35,228 nucleotides of DNA from Streptosporangiaceae bacterium (GTDB taxonomy: Bacteria; Actinomycetota; Actinomycetes; Streptosporangiales; Streptosporangiaceae): contig JASHUG010000392.1 in NCBI GenBank assembly GCA_030040155.1, forward strand, positions 1 through 35,228, in the 5' to 3' direction. The position numbers were made by a program, and so were the translations under genes. Within the stretch, counting starts at the first letter, position 1; each line of letters starts with the position of its first letter. This document shows positions 1 through 8,581 of the stretch, in pieces. The notes beneath the pieces were generated by a model. That model saw only the letters and a list, made by a program, of their open reading frames with translations, did no database searches and was not told the DNA's origin.

Positions 1-246
1 GGGCAGCAGCTGATCCTGCTGTGCCTGGCCAGCGAATCGCCCGGCGGTTACAACCTCTCCGTCCGGCCTGCCCCTGTGCCTGCCGAGCACCCGCTAGCGA
101 GGCTGCTGCCAGACGAAATGGGAGTCGCGTACTACACCGAGCACCTCGACCGCCTGTTCAGCGCGAGCCTCGAACCCGGTCCGGCCCCGGCATCAGCGGC
201 GATGATCAGGGACGTCCTCGATATCGTCCGCAGTGAGACGTGCTAG
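1..246 (+). CDS. C-terminal end of a homoserine-dehydrogenase-like oxidoreductase (5' truncated)
   Basis: The frame is open from the first base and ends with TAG at 244-246, giving 81 residues of a gene that starts outside the window. The pattern V-R-P-x-P-V-P-x-x-HPLA followed by a Gly-rich stretch and a final helix resembles the C-terminal part of the homoserine dehydrogenase catalytic domain (HPLA motif near residues 31-34 of this fragment). The usual Gly-x-Gly-Ala segment is poorly kept, so a homoserine-dehydrogenase-like paralogue is as likely as the threonine/methionine pathway enzyme. It converges on the acyl-CoA dehydrogenase with 22 bases between the stops. Family assignment is tentative because only the tail is visible. 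Confidence 0.5.
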   Translation, partial: GQQLILLCLASESPGGYNLSVRPAPVPAEHPLARLLPDEMGVAYYTEHLDRLFSASLEPGPAPASAAMIRDVLDIVRSETC

Positions 247-268
247 ACAGCGCGAAGTCGCGCCGGAG

Positions 269-1441
269 TCAGCCCTTCAGCACTTGCCGTGCCATCACCA
301 TGCGCTGAATCTGGTTAGTGCCCTCATAGATTTGGGTGATCTTGGCATCCCGCATCATGCGCTCTACCGGGTAGTCGGTGACGTAACCGTAGCCGCCGAG
401 CAACTGGACGGCATCGGTGGTGACCTCCATCGCCACGTCCGACGCGAAGCACTTGCAGGCGGATGAGATGAACGTCAGGTCGGGCGCACGGTCGCCGTGC
501 ATCGCCCGTTCAGATCGTGCGGCGGCCGCATAGGTAAGCTGTCTGGCGGCCTCGATCTTCATGGCCATATCCGCGACCATGAACTGGATGCCCTGGAACT
601 CCGCGATCGCCTGGCCGAATTGCTTCCGCTCCTTGACGTAGCCCGTGGCGTAATCAAGCGCGCCCTGCGCGATGCCCAGCGCCTGCGCCGCGATCGTGAT
701 CCGGGTGTGGTCGAGGGTCGCGAGCGCGGTCTTGAAACCCGTGCCCTCCTCGCCGATGATGCGATCGGCCGGGATCACGCAGTTGTCGAAATACAGCTCG
801 CGGGTTGGCGAACCCTTGATCCCCAGCTTGTGCTCGGGCGCTCCAAACGAGAAGCCCTCGTCTTCGGAGTCCACCACGAACGCCGAGATGCCGTTCGCAC
901 CGGCCGACGGGTCGGTGACGGCCATGACCGTGTAATACCGGGAGATCCCGGCGTTGGTGATCCAGCGCTTGGTGCCGTTGAGCACGTAGCTGTCGCCGTC
1001 GCGAACAGCCTTAGTCTTCATGGCCGCGGCGTCCGAGCCTGCCTCGGGCTCGGAAAGCGCGTAGGAGAACATCGCGGCACCGCTGGCCACCGGTGGCAGG
1101 AACTTCTGCTTGACCTCTTCCGACGCGGAGAGCAGCAGCGGCACCGTTCCGAGCTTGTTCACCGCAGGGATGAGCGACGACGAGGCACACGCTCGCGCGA
1201 CCTCCTCAATGACGATCACTGTGGCGAGCGCGTCCGCGCCGGAGCCGCCGTACTCCTCGGGAATGTGGACCGCGTGCAGGTCGGCCTTGACCAGGGCATC
1301 ATGAGCTTCCTGAGGGAATTGCGATGATTCGTCGACCTTGGCGGCATACGGAGCGATCTTCTCCTCGGCCAGGGCGCGGACCGACTCGCGGAGCGCCTCG
1401 TGCTCGGGCGACAAGGCGAAATCTGGGAAGTCATGGCTCAT
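269..1441 (-). CDS. Acyl-CoA dehydrogenase (FadE25-like)
   Basis: FAD enzyme for alpha,beta-dehydrogenation of acyl-CoA thioesters, passing electrons to electron-transfer flavoprotein; about 390 residues, the normal family length. Visible signatures are the FAD-contact segment YALSEPEAGSDAAAM, the middle beta-domain W-I-T-N-A-G, and the C-terminal QLLGGYGY...YEGTNQIQR block, whose Glu in YEGT is the catalytic base in short/medium-chain enzymes. The ATG at 1441 is preferred because the protein then begins MSHDFPDF, as in relatives; a TTG at 1477 would add 12 residues of no family character. The next gene upstream is divergent and starts about 80 bases away. In M. tuberculosis fadE25 lies beside purE/purK (from memory), which matches this context. 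Substrate chain length cannot be read from the sequence. Confidence 0.9.
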   Translation of the reverse strand: MSHDFPDFALSPEHEALRESVRALAEEKIAPYAAKVDESSQFPQEAHDALVKADLHAVHIPEEYGGSGADALATVIVIEEVARACASSSLIPAVNKLGTVPLLLSASEEVKQKFLPPVASGAAMFSYALSEPEAGSDAAAMKTKAVRDGDSYVLNGTKRWITNAGISRYYTVMAVTDPSAGANGISAFVVDSEDEGFSFGAPEHKLGIKGSPTRELYFDNCVIPADRIIGEEGTGFKTALATLDHTRITIAAQALGIAQGALDYATGYVKERKQFGQAIAEFQGIQFMVADMAMKIEAARQLTYAAAARSERAMHGDRAPDLTFISSACKCFASDVAMEVTTDAVQLLGGYGYVTDYPVERMMRDAKITQIYEGTNQIQRMVMARQVLKG

Positions 1442-1452
1442 GTCCTCGATAG

Positions 1453-1464
1453 TAGGACGTCCTA
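1453..1464. promoter_or_regulatory. 12-bp perfect palindrome in a divergent start region
   Basis: TAGGACGTCCTA is a perfect 12-bp dyad placed 12 bases upstream of the acyl-CoA dehydrogenase ATG and in front of the divergent methyltransferase. Its position fits an operator for a dimeric regulator (TetR-type regulators commonly control acyl-CoA dehydrogenases), but no regulator gene lies next to it and one copy of a 12-mer is weak evidence. Confidence 0.3.
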
Positions 1465-1520
1465 GTGAATGGACCAACGCAGGCGCGGATGGCAGCGGCA
1501 GGAGCAGGCATGATGAAGCC

Positions 1521-2726
1521 GTGGAACCGGCCGCCGATCTGCTCTCCCCCGCAGGCCACGAGCTGCTCGAGAGGCTCGCTGGCGAGGCGGAGGTCAGCCC
1601 GGACCGGGCGCTGCGGCTGGCCGAGCAACTGCGCGGGCGCTACCCAGCCGACCTGGTCGCGGCCGCGCTTACCCAGCAGTCGCTGCGCATTGCCGGCCGG
1701 GCCAAGTTCAGCCGTGCAGACGCGATGTTCTTCACGCGCGCCGGTCTCGAACAGGCTTCGTCGGACCTCACCGCCGAGCACAGCGCGCGCCGGTTCGCCG
1801 GCTGCGGCCTGGTCGCCGACCTGTGCTGCGGCATCGGCGGGAACCTCACCGCCTTGGCCGACGTCGCCGGGCACGTGCTCGCGGTCGACTCCGACCTTCA
1901 GACCCTTAAGTTCGCCATGCGGAACGTGGTCCTCGGCCACTCACCTCGCCACGTCACGCCGGTGTGCGCCGACGTGCGCGATCTTGCGCTGGCAGGCCAT
2001 GGCGCGTTCCCCGCGACCGCCGCTGGCCGCGGGGCTCAAGTCGAGGCGGTTTTTATCGACCCGGCCCGCCGGGCGGGCGACCGCCGTTTCCGGGCGGGCG
2101 ACAGCCAGCCGCCGCTTGACTGGTGTTTCGGGCTCGCCGACCATGTCGGCGCGGTCTGCATCAAGGCCGCGCCCGGCCTGCCCCTCGAACTTGTCCCGGC
2201 CGGCTGGGAGACCGAGTTCGTGACTACCGGACGGAACCTCAAGGAAGCTTTGCTCTGGTCGCCAGCCTTGGCGACATCGCGACGCCGCGCCACGATCCTG
2301 CCAGCCGTCCAGACCATGACGGCCGAGCCGGGCGAGCCGGTCCCGGTTGCTGCCCCCGGCGCGTTCCTTCTAGACCCCAGCCCGGCTGTGACCAGGGCGG
2401 GCCTGGTGGAAGAGCTGGCCCGGTCGGTAGGCGCCTGGAAGATCGACCCCATGATCGCCTTCCTGGCGGCGGACGCCGCAATCTCGACGCCGTTCGCCCG
2501 GACGCTGCGGGTCGTGGAGTCGATGCCATGGAACGAGCGCCAAGTCGCCCGCAGACTGCGGGAACTTGGCATCGGAACTGCGGACATCAGGCGCCGGGGG
2601 CTGGCCGGCGACGTGGGGCAGATTCACCGTCGCCTGGGCCTGCAGGGTGATGGCAGCGCCACTATCGTGATGACGCGGCGCGACGGCAGGCCCTGGACGC
2701 TGATATGCGTGTCGGTCGACTCCTAA
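1521..2726 (+). CDS. Class I SAM-dependent methyltransferase with C-terminal THUMP-like domain
   Basis: Predicted methyltransferase of about 401 residues. After an N-terminal helical region, motif I VADLCCGIGGNLTALA binds S-adenosylmethionine and is followed by an acidic motif II (VDSD) and a DPAR motif (FIDPARRAGDRRF) at the position where nucleic-acid methyltransferases often carry DPPY-like residues. The C-terminal 70 residues, ending RRDGRPWTLIC, look like the THUMP-like domain found in this actinobacterial family, which suggests RNA as substrate; the real target is unknown. I chose the GTG at 1521 because family similarity seems to begin there (VEPAADLL); the frame is open further upstream to an ATG at 1440, so the start is uncertain. 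It is divergent from the acyl-CoA dehydrogenase and convergent with purE. Confidence 0.8.
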   Translation: MEPAADLLSPAGHELLERLAGEAEVSPDRALRLAEQLRGRYPADLVAAALTQQSLRIAGRAKFSRADAMFFTRAGLEQASSDLTAEHSARRFAGCGLVADLCCGIGGNLTALADVAGHVLAVDSDLQTLKFAMRNVVLGHSPRHVTPVCADVRDLALAGHGAFPATAAGRGAQVEAVFIDPARRAGDRRFRAGDSQPPLDWCFGLADHVGAVCIKAAPGLPLELVPAGWETEFVTTGRNLKEALLWSPALATSRRRATILPAVQTMTAEPGEPVPVAAPGAFLLDPSPAVTRAGLVEELARSVGAWKIDPMIAFLAADAAISTPFARTLRVVESMPWNERQVARRLRELGIGTADIRRRGLAGDVGQIHRRLGLQGDGSATIVMTRRDGRPWTLICVSVDS

Positions 2727-2762
2727 GCCGCTTCAACCTGCCGGCCGCTCGGACGCGCTGCG

Positions 2763-2897
2763 TTGCAGATCGCGGCGGAAGGCGATCCGGATGATCGCAG
2801 CTACTTCTGGGGTGCCTGGGTGATCGGCGTGCTTCGGGCGCGGGGCTTCGGCGCGCATCCTGGCGGCCGCATCTGCGAGCGAGCGGCGCCGGCGTGA
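2763..2897 (+). CDS. Possible 44-residue small ORF or coding remnant
   Basis: Directly after the methyltransferase stop the same reading frame stays open to a TGA at 2895-2897. From a TTG at 2763 it reads like protein (for example DPDDRSYFWGAWVIGVLRARG), and about 37 of 44 codons end in G or C, close to the bias of real genes here. There is no ATG or GTG start and no good ribosome binding site, so it may be a remnant of a decayed gene, a read-through extension, or chance in high-GC DNA. I do not recognise a family. Confidence 0.25.
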   Translation: MQIAAEGDPDDRSYFWGAWVIGVLRARGFGAHPGGRICERAAPA

Positions 2898-2911
2898 CCG
2901 GCTCTCCCGCC

Positions 2912-3454
2912 TTAGAGCTCCGCGCCAGGGGACTCGGGTGGCCCGTTGGGTGTCTGAATCTTTGCCCTCAGGGCCTCGCCTTTGGCCTGTGCGCTGGCGC
3001 GCAGTTCGGCCAGAAATGTCGCGACCCGCTCGGATAGCGCGGCATCGCCCGTGGCCAGGATCCTGACGGCCAGGAGGCCGGCATTGCGGGCGCCGCCGAC
3101 AGAGACCGTGGCGACCGGGATTCCAGCGGGCATCTGCACGATCGACAACAGGGAGTCCAGCCCGTCCAGGTGCGCCAGCGGCACGGGCACTCCGATAACG
3201 GGAAGTGTGGTAACGGAAGCCAGCATCCCCGGCAGGTGCGCAGCACCACCGGCACCGGCGATGATGACCCTGATCCCCCGGCCCGCCGCCCTCTGGCCGA
3301 ATCTGATCATGTCGGCAGGCATCCTGTGCGCAGAAACGACGTCGGCTTCCCACGGCACGCCGAACTCCCGGAGCGCGTCGACCGCGGCCTGCATAACCGG
3401 CCAGTCCGAGTCACTGCCCATCACGACGCTCACGACCGGCTGGTCGTCGGCCAT
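2912..3454 (-). CDS. purE: N5-carboxyaminoimidazole ribonucleotide mutase PurE
   Basis: De novo purine synthesis: converts N5-CAIR made by PurK into CAIR; cytosolic, normally an octamer. About 180 residues. The GSDSDWPVM motif (residues 12-20 from the chosen start) and SAHR motif bind the substrate phosphate and ribose and carry the catalytic His; the [11 protein letters not shown] segment is also typical of class I PurE. The ATG at 3454 overlaps the purK stop by four bases (ATGA), which decides the start over an ATG 30 bases upstream and implies translational coupling. The C-terminal 20 residues (rich in Ala, Lys, Pro) are a variable tail. Confidence 0.96.
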   Translation of the reverse strand: MADDQPVVSVVMGSDSDWPVMQAAVDALREFGVPWEADVVSAHRMPADMIRFGQRAAGRGIRVIIAGAGGAAHLPGMLASVTTLPVIGVPVPLAHLDGLDSLLSIVQMPAGIPVATVSVGGARNAGLLAVRILATGDAALSERVATFLAELRASAQAKGEALRAKIQTPNGPPESPGAEL

Positions 3455-4758
3455 CAGTGCTCCCCCGTGTCCTCGGTACCCCACGCCAGGTAGGTCGCGG
3501 CGCGCCTGGCCCTATCAGCGGTGTGCTCCAGATCGCGGCCGAGTGCCGTGACGTGACCGATCTTGCGCCCCGGCCGCACCGACTTGCCGTACAGGTGCAC
3601 CTTGACGCCGGGGTCGGCTGCCATCACGTGCGTCAGCCTTGACCGCAGGTCAGGATCTTCTCCGCCCAGCACGTTCACCATTACGGCGCACCGCGCGGCG
3701 AGCGACGGCGAGCCGAGCGGGAGGTTCAGCACGGCCCGGAGGTGCTGCTCAAACTGAGAGGTGACGGCGCCCTCGATGGTCCAGTGACCACTGTTGTGCG
3801 GCCGCATGGCCAGCTCGTTGACCAGCAGGCCCTCGTCGGTGTCGAACAGCTCCACCGCCAGTAGCCCCGTCACCCCGAGCGAAGCGGCGATGTCAAGGCC
3901 GAGCCGCTGGGCTTCGGCGGCTCCGGCCGGGGTCAGGTACGGCGCCGGTGCCAGCACCTCCCTGCAGATTCCGTCCCGTTGGACTGTCTGCACGACCGGA
4001 TACGCGGCGCCCTGGCCGGCCGGTGACCTGGCCACCAGGATTGCGAGCTCCCGCTCGAACGCCACGTACTCCTCGGCGAGTAGTTGCAGCCCGTGCCCGA
4101 GAACGACGGATGCCTCCTCCGGGTCGCCGCAGATCCAGACCCCGCGACCGTCATATCCGCCAGACACTGCCTTCAGCACGACTGGCCAGCCAGTCAGGAG
4201 AGCGAAGTCGGTCACGTCGTCCAGGCTGGCAACGGCCTGGAACCGCGGACACCGGTACCCGAGGCTAGCCAACCGCTCGCGCATCGCCTGCTTGTCCTGC
4301 GTGTAGTGCAGCGCTCGAGAACTCGGCCGGACGGCGTGTCCTGAAACCTCCATGGCCTCGATGAGCGACCGCGGCACGTGCTCGTGATCGAAGGTAACGA
4401 CATCGCAGCCGGCCGCGAACGCGGCCAGGTCCTCGGGCGAGCGGTAATCGCCCAAGACCACGTCGGCAGTCACCTGTGCTGCGCTCTCGTCCTCGGCGGC
4501 CGCGAGCACTCTGAAGTGGATGCCCAGCTCCGCTGCCGGGCCTGCGGTCATCCGGGCTAGCTGGCCTGCACCGATCATGCCGACAATGGGCGGCCGGCCG
4601 GCCGGAGCGGATGCACCAACGGCGGACTCGCCCACAACCGAGCTGCCGACAGCGGCACCGCCCGTCGCTGCAGAGCCGCTCACAACGGAGCCGGAGCCGC
4701 CGACCGCCGCGGAGCCGTCGGCCGCGGCCGAAGCGGATTGTGCCTTGTTGGTGTCCAT
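3454..4758 (-). CDS. purK: N5-carboxyaminoimidazole ribonucleotide synthase PurK with unusual N-terminal extension
   Basis: ATP-grasp ligase that makes N5-CAIR from AIR, bicarbonate and ATP. The catalytic part begins near residue 56 with the Rossmann-like [12 protein letters not shown], followed by FDHEHVP, the ATP-grasp glycine loop SGGYDGRG, and the metal-binding [14 protein letters not shown] block. At 434 residues it is longer than most PurK (about 360-400) because residues 1-55 are an Ala/Ser/Gly/Val repeat-like segment ([27 protein letters not shown]). No internal ATG sits just before residue 58 to offer a shorter start. It is the first gene of purK-purE and lies 54 bases after the histidine kinase gene, so read-through from the two-component operon is possible. 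Confidence 0.95.
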   Translation of the reverse strand: MDTNKAQSASAAADGSAAVGGSGSVVSGSAATGGAAVGSSVVGESAVGASAPAGRPPIVGMIGAGQLARMTAGPAAELGIHFRVLAAAEDESAAQVTADVVLGDYRSPEDLAAFAAGCDVVTFDHEHVPRSLIEAMEVSGHAVRPSSRALHYTQDKQAMRERLASLGYRCPRFQAVASLDDVTDFALLTGWPVVLKAVSGGYDGRGVWICGDPEEASVVLGHGLQLLAEEYVAFERELAILVARSPAGQGAAYPVVQTVQRDGICREVLAPAPYLTPAGAAEAQRLGLDIAASLGVTGLLAVELFDTDEGLLVNELAMRPHNSGHWTIEGAVTSQFEQHLRAVLNLPLGSPSLAARCAVMVNVLGGEDPDLRSRLTHVMAADPGVKVHLYGKSVRPGRKIGHVTALGRDLEHTADRARRAATYLAWGTEDTGEH

Positions 4759-4812
4759 TACCCGCTGTAGCCTACGGGTTCGCGAAGCCTCCCGGCGCTG
4801 CCAGGACCGCCC

Positions 4813-6087
4813 CTAGGCCGGCCCGGCCACGGCGGGCGCCTCGGCATCTGCCGTCGCATGGGGCAGGAACAAGGCGAATACCGCCGGCCGCGGCCTGACC
4901 AGCACCACCTGGCCGCCGTCGGCAGCGGCAATCGTCCTGGCCAGCGCCAGGCCGAGCCCGGTACCGCCGGGCGAGCCGCTGACGCTCCGCTCGAAGATCC
5001 GCGGCGCCAGCTCGGCCGGCACGCCGGTGCCCTCGTCGCGGACCTCGACCACCACAGACCGGCGGGTGCGCGACGTCCGGATCGTGACCGTGCCCGCCCC
5101 GTGGACGAGGGCGTTGTCCAGGAGGGTGGCGATGACCTGCGAGGCGCCACCGGGCGTCGCGAACGCGAACAGGCCCTTCTCGCCGATCACGTTCAGCCGC
5201 CGGGTGACCCGCCGGAACGCCGGTTCCCACTCGACCACCTGCTGCCCGACGATCTCATCGACGCTGGCGAGCATTGGCGCCCCCGTAGCCGAGCGGCGCG
5301 CCCGGCCAAGCAATTGGCCGACAACATCGGCGAGCCGCTCGGTCTGAGCCAGTGCGGCCGCGCCCTCCTCGCGGACCACGTCGGGGTAATCGGCGGCGGC
5401 CACCATCTCTTCCAGTCGCATCGAAAGCGCCGTCAGCGGCGTCCTGAGTTGATGGGAGGCGTCTACGGAGAACTCGCGCTCAGCGGAGAGCAGCTCGTTG
5501 ATCCGCTGCGCCGATCCGTCCAGGCCCTCGGCGACGCGGTCGAGTTCCTGGATGCCGTACCTCCGCCCGAGCGGGCTGGAGTCCCCGGATCCGAGCCGGT
5601 CGGCGGCGGCCGCCAGCTCCGAGAGCGGACGCAATAGCCTCCGGGCGTAATACAGGCCGAGCGCGACGGCCACCCCGACGGCGGCGATCGCGACGCCGCC
5701 GATCAGCAGCAGCGCCCTGACCACGTTTCCCGACACGTACGAGTCGTTGGCCTCCACCGTCACCTTGAAGTTGGCCGTCGTGACCGTCGCCGTCATCGAG
5801 TGATGCTTGGGCGGCTTTACGCCCTGTTCGATGGTGCCGCCGCCGGGGAGCATGGTGATCACCACGTACCGGTCAGACAACGCCATAGCCTGCTGCCTGG
5901 CGCCGATCGCGTAACCGGAGTTGAAATGGATCTGCAGGGTCGTGGCCACGGTCTGCGCATCCCGGTGCAGCTGCTGATTCGCCTCGTCCACGTACAGGCG
6001 GGACAGAACGAACGCCAGCGGAATACCTAGCGCCAGCACCGCCGCCACGGCCACCGCGACCATGGAGATCAGCAACCGTCGCTGCAC
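4813..6087 (-). CDS. Membrane sensor histidine kinase (OmpR-pair type)
   Basis: Two-component sensor of 424 residues. Transmembrane segment 1 is about residues 5-28, followed by an extracytoplasmic sensor region to about 121 and segment 2 at about 122-146, then a HAMP-like linker. The H-box FSVDASHQLRTPLTAL has the phospho-acceptor His at 212. The ATP-binding part shows an N-box (TLLDNALVHG), a G1 box (DEGTGVP) and GTGLGLALA. The GTG start at 6087 is supported by an AGGAG about seven bases upstream; a later ATG (residue 9) is possible. It follows its response regulator gene by 50 bases in the same direction. The external loop gives no clue to the ligand. Confidence 0.93.
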   Translation of the reverse strand: MQRRLLISMVAVAVAAVLALGIPLAFVLSRLYVDEANQQLHRDAQTVATTLQIHFNSGYAIGARQQAMALSDRYVVITMLPGGGTIEQGVKPPKHHSMTATVTTANFKVTVEANDSYVSGNVVRALLLIGGVAIAAVGVAVALGLYYARRLLRPLSELAAAADRLGSGDSSPLGRRYGIQELDRVAEGLDGSAQRINELLSAEREFSVDASHQLRTPLTALSMRLEEMVAAADYPDVVREEGAAALAQTERLADVVGQLLGRARRSATGAPMLASVDEIVGQQVVEWEPAFRRVTRRLNVIGEKGLFAFATPGGASQVIATLLDNALVHGAGTVTIRTSRTRRSVVVEVRDEGTGVPAELAPRIFERSVSGSPGGTGLGLALARTIAAADGGQVVLVRPRPAVFALFLPHATADAEAPAVAGPA

Positions 6088-6137
6088 TGCCTTACTCCTG
6101 CTCCTGGGCGCACGCCGCCTTCAGCCCGAGGCGCGGG

Positions 6138-6809
6138 TTAGTCGCCGCGTTCGAACCTGAAGCCGACGCCGCGCACTGTCGTGATGTACTGCGGGCTGTG
6201 GGCGTCGTCACCGAGCTTGCGGCGTAGCCAGGAGACGTGCATGTCGAGCGTCTTGGTCGAGCCCCACCACTTGCTGTCCCAGACCTGCCGCATGATCTGC
6301 TCGCGGGTCACGACCTTGCCCGCCTCTGCCACCATGAGCGCCAGCAGGTCGAACTCCTTAGAGGTCAGCTCGATCTCGGTCTCACCGAGCCAGGCCCGGC
6401 GGGCATCGGTGTCTACCCGGACGCCCTGGACGATCTTCGTCTCCGACGAGCCACGGCGGAGCAGGGCCCGCACCCTGGCCAGCAGTTCTGCCAGCCGGAA
6501 CGGCTTGGTGACGTAATCATCCGCGCCGGCGTCCAGGCCGATCACGGTATCGACCTCGTCGGCTCGGGCGGTCAGGATGAGCACCGGCACCGACTGGCCA
6601 GACGACCGGATGCGGCGGCACACCTCGAGACCGTCAAGCCTGGGCAGCCCGATGTCCAGCACGATGAGGTCGATCCCGCCTTGTTTTGCGGCCTCCAGGG
6701 TCTCTGGGCCGTCGGCGGCGACGTCAACGTCGTAGCCCTCGCGACGCAGAGCCCGCGCGAGAGGTTCGGAGATTGCCGGGTCATCTTCGGCTAGCAGCAC
6801 GCTGGTCAT
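6138..6809 (-). CDS. OmpR/PhoB-family response regulator
   Basis: DNA-binding partner of the kinase just downstream; about 223 residues. The receiver domain (residues 2-115) has the acidic pair AEDD (8-10), phospho-acceptor D52 in VLDIGLP, the switch Thr in LTARAD and Lys in VTKPF. The C-terminal winged helix shows the family signature ELTSKEFDLLALM and the recognition region WWGSTKTLDMHVSWLRRKL. The ATG at 6809 starts the protein at MTSVLLAEDD; the frame extends 15 codons further up with no family similarity. A 10-bp palindrome (6827-6836) and a hairpin (6858-6882) lie upstream. Confidence 0.95.
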   Translation of the reverse strand: MTSVLLAEDDPAISEPLARALRREGYDVDVAADGPETLEAAKQGGIDLIVLDIGLPRLDGLEVCRRIRSSGQSVPVLILTARADEVDTVIGLDAGADDYVTKPFRLAELLARVRALLRRGSSETKIVQGVRVDTDARRAWLGETEIELTSKEFDLLALMVAEAGKVVTREQIMRQVWDSKWWGSTKTLDMHVSWLRRKLGDDAHSPQYITTVRGVGFRFERGD

Positions 6810-6826
6810 GCACTGATGGTATGGCG

Positions 6827-6836
6827 GGTTGCAACC
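6827..6836. promoter_or_regulatory. 10-bp palindrome upstream of the response regulator
   Basis: GGTTGCAACC is a perfect dyad 18 bases upstream of the response regulator ATG. It could be an operator for autoregulation, but OmpR-type regulators usually bind direct repeats, so support is weak. Confidence 0.2.
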
Positions 6837-6857
6837 TTTCCCGGCTAGATACACGCT

Positions 6858-6882
6858 CTGATGGCCGGCCTATTGCCATCAG
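6858..6882 (-). terminator. Hairpin between carboxyltransferase and response regulator genes
   Basis: CTGATGGC and GCCATCAG form a perfect 8-bp stem with a 9-nt loop. It lies about 90 bases downstream of the minus-strand carboxyltransferase stop and 49 bases upstream of the response regulator start. There is no run of T after it, so it could be a GC-rich actinobacterial terminator or a regulatory dyad. Confidence 0.35.
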
Positions 6883-6928
6883 CTAGGCCCTGACCTGCGG
6901 ACTTAACCGGCTAAGGGGGGTAATGTGC

Positions 6929-6984
6929 GAGGGCGGCCCAGGCCGGCGAGGCGGCCCAGGCCGGCGAGGGCGGCTCAGACCGGC
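6929..6984. repeat. Three tandem 18-19 bp repeats
   Basis: Three consecutive copies of GAGG(G)CGGCCCAGGCCGGC: 6929-6947 (19 nt), 6948-6965 (18 nt) and 6966-6984 (19 nt, two substitutions). The last copy covers the final codons and stop of the carboxyltransferase gene (stop at 6975-6977), so the repeat may have grown out of its 3' end. Confidence 0.7.
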
Positions 6985-8555
6985 GTGACGCCGTGCCGTC
7001 GGCGAGAGAAGGCCCTGTCCTTACCTCGAGCCGCGGCGAACCGGCGGATCAGCTGCGAGCGCAGGTCCGCTGGCTCGACTACGTCATCGACGACCAGTTC
7101 GCCCGCAAGCCGCAGCACGTCGATGTCGGCCTCATACTCGTCCCGCAGCCGCTTCGTCTCGGCCTCGCGCTCGGCGGGATCGGCGATGGCATTCAGCCGA
7201 TTGAAGTAAACGGCGTTAACCGCCGCCTCGGCGCCCATGACCGCGATCTTGGCCGTGGGCAGCGCCAGCGTGGCGTCTGGCTCGAAGCCGGGGCCTGCCA
7301 TCGCGTAGAGCCCGGCGCCGTAGGCCTTGCGCACGATCACGCAGATCTTCGGCACGGTGGCCTCGGACACGGCGCTGATCATCTTGGCTCCGTGCCTGAT
7401 GATCCCTTGCCGCTCGACCGCCGTTCCGACCATGAAGCCGGGCACGTCGGCCAGGAAGAGCAGGGGCAGATTGAAGGCGTCGCAGAGCTGGATGAACCTG
7501 GTCCCCTTGTCGGCGGAGTCAACGAACAGGACGCCGCCCTTGAACATCGGATTGTTGGCCACGACACCGATCGCCTGGCCGTCCAGTCGCGCGAAGCCGA
7601 TCACGAGTTCGCGCGCCCAGAGCGCGTGGATTTCGAAGAACGAGTCCTCGTCCACAATGCCGCGCACGTATCGCCGCATGTCAAAGGCCTGTCGCTCGCT
7701 GACCGGCACCATCGCCCGCAGGTCGGCCGGCTTCGGCTCGCGGGCTGGCTGCGCCGGCGGCGGCTGCTGCCAGTTCTCCGGGAGGTAGGACAGGTAGTCG
7801 CGGACGGCGGTCAGGGCATCGGCCTCGGTAGCGGCCAGGTAGTGCCCGCAGCCAGACACCGAGCAGTGCATCCGGGCGCCGCCCATCTCCTCGAGGGTGG
7901 TCTGCTCGCCGACCACCATCTCGACCATCCGCGGGCTGCCGAGGTACATGGAGGCGTTCCCGTCGACCATGGCGACGAAGTCGCAGAACGCCGGAATGTA
8001 GGCACCGCCCGCCGCAGAGGGCCCGAAGAGGGCGCACACCTGCGGTATCGACCCGGACGCCCGCACCTGCGTGTGGAAGATCTTTCCGGCGCCGCGCCGG
8101 CCAGGAAACATCTGTACTTGGTCGGTTATGCGAGCCCCGGCGGAGTCGACCAGGTAGATCATCGGCACGCCGGTCGTATAGGCCTGCTCGATGACCCGGA
8201 TGATCTTCTCGACCGTGCGCGCCCCCCAGGAGCCGGCCTTGACGGTCGAGTCATTCGCCATCAGCGCAACCGACCTGCCGCCGATGGTGGCGGTCCCGGT
8301 GATCACGCCATCAGCGGGCAGGCCGTCGGCCAGCACGTTGGCAAAGGCGCCGTTTTCGGTGAAGCTGCCCGCGTCGACCAGCAGGTCGATCCGTTCCCTG
8401 GCAAACAGCTTGCCCTGAGCGGCGGCCTGTTCGTGATACCTGGCCGCGCCTCCGCGGTCAATCCTGGCCCGGATGTCGGCAAGCTCAGGGTGCCCGGCCG
8501 CCGCTGCTTCGACTACATCGTCCACGGTCGCGAGCGTACCGAGTCCGGCTGGCAT
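6975..8555 (-). CDS. Biotin-dependent acyl-CoA carboxylase, carboxyltransferase subunit (YngE-like)
   Basis: Carboxyltransferase moving CO2 from carboxybiotin to an acyl-CoA; 526 residues, normal length. Two crotonase-like halves are visible. The N-terminal half has VDSAGARI and GPSAAGGAYIPAF; the oxyanion-forming Gly-Gly is in AAGGAY. The C-terminal half has FLADVPGFMVGTAVE and RKAYGAGLYAM. The segment MYLGSPRMVEMVVGE with GGARMHCSVSGC resembles Bacillus YngE rather than AccD5 and, with HMG-CoA lyase upstream, suggests methylcrotonyl-CoA or a similar branched substrate. The ATG at 8555 is preferred; 46 further codons upstream would overlap the small membrane gene. No biotin carboxylase lies beside it, so it may share the AccA at 16241 or use one elsewhere. 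Confidence 0.9.
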   Translation of the reverse strand: MPAGLGTLATVDDVVEAAAAGHPELADIRARIDRGGAARYHEQAAAQGKLFARERIDLLVDAGSFTENGAFANVLADGLPADGVITGTATIGGRSVALMANDSTVKAGSWGARTVEKIIRVIEQAYTTGVPMIYLVDSAGARITDQVQMFPGRRGAGKIFHTQVRASGSIPQVCALFGPSAAGGAYIPAFCDFVAMVDGNASMYLGSPRMVEMVVGEQTTLEEMGGARMHCSVSGCGHYLAATEADALTAVRDYLSYLPENWQQPPPAQPAREPKPADLRAMVPVSERQAFDMRRYVRGIVDEDSFFEIHALWARELVIGFARLDGQAIGVVANNPMFKGGVLFVDSADKGTRFIQLCDAFNLPLLFLADVPGFMVGTAVERQGIIRHGAKMISAVSEATVPKICVIVRKAYGAGLYAMAGPGFEPDATLALPTAKIAVMGAEAAVNAVYFNRLNAIADPAEREAETKRLRDEYEADIDVLRLAGELVVDDVVEPADLRSQLIRRFAAARGKDRAFSRRRHGVTPV

Positions 8556-8581
8556 CGTGGACCAGCCGCCCGCGCCTGTCG

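Noticed and set aside
1338-1520. N-terminal extension of the methyltransferase frame
   Set aside because: The added residues overlap the acyl-CoA dehydrogenase in antisense and show no family character.
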